Assembly: GCA_017642885.1 (NCBI GenBank)
Contig: JAEPOM010000028.1
Span: 1 to 36,305 of the forward strand
DNA: 36,305 nucleotides
Direction of reading: 5' to 3'
Source of the DNA: Henriciella sp.
GTDB taxonomy: Bacteria; Pseudomonadota; Alphaproteobacteria; Caulobacterales; Hyphomonadaceae
The position numbers and the translations under genes were made by a program. The notes beneath the pieces are model-generated. The model had not been told where the DNA came from. It did no database searches and saw nothing but the letters and a program-made list of their open reading frames with translations. Position 1 is the first letter of the stretch, and each line of letters begins with the position of its first letter. Of this stretch, positions 34,304 to 36,305 are shown piece by piece.

Positions 34304-34378
34304 GGTCGATTAGCTCAGTGGTAGAGCACTGCATTGACATTGCAGGGGTCACAAGTTCGAACCTTGTATCGACCACCA
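34304..34378 (+). tRNA. tRNA-Val (anticodon GAC)
   Basis: A full cloverleaf can be drawn. The acceptor GGTCGAT pairs with ATCGACC, the D stem is GCTC/GAGC with loop AGTGGTA, the anticodon stem CTGCA/TGCAG has loop TTGACAT (anticodon GAC), and the T stem ACAAG/CTTGT has loop TTCGAAC. The CCA tail is encoded (34376-34378). It reads Val codons GUC and GUU. A TTGACT at 34256-34261 may be its -35 box, but no clear -10 was found. Such tRNA 3' ends are common integration sites. Confidence 0.97.
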
Positions 34379-34922
34379 TTTTCTCCCAATAAATCAATGA
34401 TTTGTGGCGCCGGCGTTCCTGGGGCTTGTTTCTTAACTCGCCGTGTTACCACCGTGTTACCACCGATATTTCTTGTGGATGTTTTCGACAGTTCTGGCGA
34501 ACGCTACGTCGCGGGTGACAATTGAGCTGATATCCACCATCCACCAATCACCTATTTTTCCAGTTCGCGCTCAACTGAGACCTTTTTGGCGCCTCATTGG
34601 TTCTCTCGAGACTCATTGTGAGGTCGACAAGATAGCCTTCGATTTCTACTCAGCCCAAGTAATTTGAGACAGCTTGAAGCAATCGACGCGCGACAAATCA
34701 ACCGCGAGAACCCGAGAAATTCAGAACGGTTCTCCCCGGTTGAAAAGGAAGTGCGGTAACACGAATAGACAGCGGAGGGCGGCTGCGTCCGGTTCGGAGG
34801 GTGAGTCAATTGGAACGGAATAAAGGTGTCCCCACCAGACGTAAGCCTAGACGGTCCGATCAAAACATCGACGACACATCTGAAGGCCGACCTGCGACCA
34901 TTTCGCAACACTTGTCACAAAA
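34379..34922. other. Anonymous region between tRNA-Val and the TonB receptor promoter
   Basis: About 540 bases hold no reading frame that I can support. There is a perfect tandem duplication of 11 bases, CCGTGTTACCA, at 34441-34451 and 34452-34462. The lower-quality frames on both strands have no family resemblance or ribosome site. The position downstream of a tRNA 3' end, where integrative elements insert, is compatible with an eroded insertion, but no integrase motif is left. Confidence 0.5.
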
Positions 34923-34972
34923 TTGACTTCGAATGCGATGGTGCAAAAAATCATTCTTGCATTCGAAGTCAA
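34923..34972. promoter_or_regulatory. Perfect 14-base inverted repeat upstream of the TonB receptor
   Basis: TTGACTTCGAATGC (34923-34936) is repeated in inverse orientation as GCATTCGAAGTCAA (34959-34972) with 22 bases between. Each arm contains the palindrome TTCGAA, and a further partial copy, TGCATTCG, follows at 34977-34984. It lies 47-96 bases upstream of the receptor start. The arms could be operator half-sites for a repressor of a substrate-specific TonB receptor, and TTGACT could also serve as a -35 box. The regulator is not identifiable. Confidence 0.65.
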
Positions 34973-35018
34973 AAAATGCATTCGTGATCGAGACGAGAAG
35001 ATTCTAGGGAGGAATGCT

Positions 35019-36260
35019 ATGAGCAAACGCTCGTTTTTCGTGAAGAACCTATTTAGTGGGGCGGCGATTGTCGCTCTTTCGGCGACGGCAATGACAGCAG
35101 CTGCGCAAGACGATGCGGATGCCTCAGCAGACGAGGCGGATGATCGTCGTCGCATGGGGACCATTACGGTCACCGCAACCAAGGTCGAAGAGAGCGTTCA
35201 GGACGTTTCCGCATCGATCACGGCTCTCGATGGTGAGTCTCTGGATATGGCGGGTATTGTTGATCCAACGCGTCTCGGCCTGGTCGTGCCCGGAATGACG
35301 GTCGGGTATTCCGGCGGTGAAGCTCGAATCGCGATGCGCGGTGCACGGACGAACAATGTTGGTCCGACCGCGGCTCAAGTTGTCGGTATCTTCAATGACG
35401 GGGCCTACGTCGCGACCACAACGCAGGTTATGGCAAGCTATCTTGATGTCGACCGGATCGAAGTCTTGCGCGGCCCACAAGGTACGCTTTATGGGCGGAA
35501 CACATTCGCGGGCACGATCAATCTGATCTCGAATGAGCCTGATTTTGACGAGTTCGGCGGCAATATCCAAGGCACGCTCGGCGATTATAATCGTACTCGC
35601 GTGCAGGGTGTTCTGAACGTGCCGGTCACCGACACGTTCGCACTCCGCTTTGCAGGTTTGGGCGAACAGCATGATGGTTATATCATCAACTCCTATATTG
35701 ATGGTCCGCGTGACGATCTGCGTAACGAAGATGTGCAGATCTTCCGCGCGACGGCGCGTTGGCAGCCGACGGACAACCTGGACGCAACACTGCGATACAC
35801 GACGTCAGAGCGTGACACCAATGGCGATGCGATTTGGGGCTATACGCAGATAGGGTGTTATCGGAACAATCTGGATGGATCCACCTCAACCGGATTGTCA
35901 GCGAATTCAACATTCCTGAGCGGGCATTGTTATCAGCCGGGACCAGACGCCTCTGGTCGTACCTCACCAGGCGGCGAGGCAACTCAGCAAGACGCAGGTC
36001 CGTGGGACGTGGCGCGTAATACGCCATCTCGCAACGCCAATGAAACCGATTCCTGGAATCTTCAGGTCGAGTACGATCTCGGTTGGGCGACCGTCGACTT
36101 CATCGGTTCGTTCGACACATTTGAAGGCATTCAATACTATGATGTCGACTATTCCGACGGCAATTTCGACGGCCTGGATGATCTGAACAACTTCTTTGCT
36201 GGATACGATACCAGCCAGGATACCCAGTCTGACCTGAGACCCGATTGGTCCCGCATTTGA
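35019..36260 (+). pseudogene. TonB-dependent outer-membrane receptor, interrupted by an IS
   Basis: The gene starts at ATG 35019 with AGGGAGGA just upstream and a signal peptide (about residues 1-30, ending TAAAQD). The plug domain is clear (GTITVTATKVEESVQDVS, IAMRGARTNN, YLDVDRIEVLRGPQGTLYGRN, GTINLIS), followed by the first beta-strands of the barrel. Receptors of this kind normally have 700 or more residues. Here receptor-like sequence stops at about residue 403, where an IS3-type terminal repeat begins at 36230. The frame then reads about ten foreign residues and a stop at 36258-36260. The rest of the barrel should lie beyond the IS, so the receptor cannot be functional in this allele. 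The transported substrate is unknown; the sequence resembles the broad receptor families of marine alphaproteobacteria. Confidence 0.88.
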
Positions 36261-36305
36261 ATTGAGAGTCTCTGACAACGGAGACCCAAATGCGAAAGAG
36301 CAGAT
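36230..36305 (+). mobile_element. Left end of an IS3-family insertion sequence (partial)
   Basis: TGACCTGAGACCC at 36230 is an IS3-type left terminal repeat, with TG at the tip, and it marks where receptor sequence ends. It is followed by about 60 bases of leader and then the first codons of an OrfA transposase. The tip matches the right end seen at 132 (TGACCTG on the opposite strand). The element runs off the window at 36305. Confidence 0.8.
36290..36305 (+). CDS. IS3-family OrfA, first five codons
   Basis: ATG at 36290 starts MRKSR, with an ACGGAGA ribosome site upstream. OrfA proteins of this IS3 branch typically begin M(R/K)KSRF followed by TEEQI, an HTH domain. Only sixteen bases are visible, so the call depends mainly on position behind the terminal repeat. 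Confidence 0.6.

Noticed and set aside
34594..34911. 105-residue minus-strand frame after tRNA-Val
   Set aside because: Composition is irregular, there is no ribosome site, and no motif can be recognised.
1..36305. Defence system, CRISPR array, prophage or biosynthetic cluster
   Set aside because: I found no regularly spaced repeats, cas, restriction, toxin-antitoxin, phage structural or biosynthetic genes. Apart from the two IS ends the window is chromosomal housekeeping DNA.

Overview
The window looks like about 36 kb of chromosome from an aerobic alphaproteobacterium. It carries a CpdR-type receiver protein, a DUF1244 protein, an ABC1 kinase of the KxAQ subtype, a PCu(A)C chaperone, a glnD-murJ-trpS cluster, gltD/gltB and N-formylglutamate amidohydrolase next to cpdR. 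Protein flavour and the TonB receptor style suggest the Hyphomonadaceae/Caulobacterales side of the class. That placement is inference, since no phylogeny could be run.

Both edges lie inside IS3-family insertion sequences. The left edge holds the end of a transposase and the right terminal repeat (to 132), next to a DUF6624 gene that has lost its 5' part. The right edge holds a left terminal repeat (from 36230) and the first codons of an OrfA, inside a TonB-dependent receptor gene that is cut at about residue 403. The two ends share TGACCTG tips and the same orientation, so the window may be a contig bounded by two copies of one IS.

From left to right: 0.5-4.2 kb has a pentapeptide-repeat protein, an acyl-CoA dehydrogenase, folE, a small exported protein and an unknown 136-residue protein behind a promoter with an overlapping inverted repeat. 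4.3-7.8 kb has a CAP/SCP-fold exported protein with lost active-site residues, then pnp and rpsO. 8-11.7 kb has an ABC1/UbiB-like kinase and a 752-residue membrane protein that I do not recognise. 11.8-16.5 kb has a UvrD/PcrA helicase and an L-2-hydroxyglutarate-type FAD oxidoreductase, convergent with dnaJ. 16.5-23 kb is a glutamate synthase operon (gltD, a GFA/CENP-V-like zinc protein, gltB). 23.1-25.7 kb has uppP, an unusual RHH + membrane segment + EF-hand protein, DUF1244 and a PCu(A)C lipoprotein. 25.8-32.5 kb has the minus-strand run glnD-murJ-trpS, preceded by an XRE regulator and a HisN-type phosphatase. 32.7-34.4 kb has a candidate small RNA, N-formylglutamate amidohydrolase, cpdR and tRNA-Val(GAC). 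34.4-35.0 kb is anonymous DNA with a strong inverted repeat in front of the broken receptor.

Several genes touch nitrogen flow: glutamate synthase, the PII uridylyltransferase GlnD, and N-formylglutamate deformylation, which yields glutamate. The most interesting unexplained items are (i) a compact three-hairpin small RNA candidate with a CCUCCC anti-Shine-Dalgarno stretch at about 32776-32853, (ii) the RHH/EF-hand gene with two well-placed starts that would give a membrane-tethered and an exported product, (iii) operator-like repeats in front of the CAP protein, the 136-residue protein and the TonB receptor, and (iv) the GFA protein embedded in the glutamate synthase operon.
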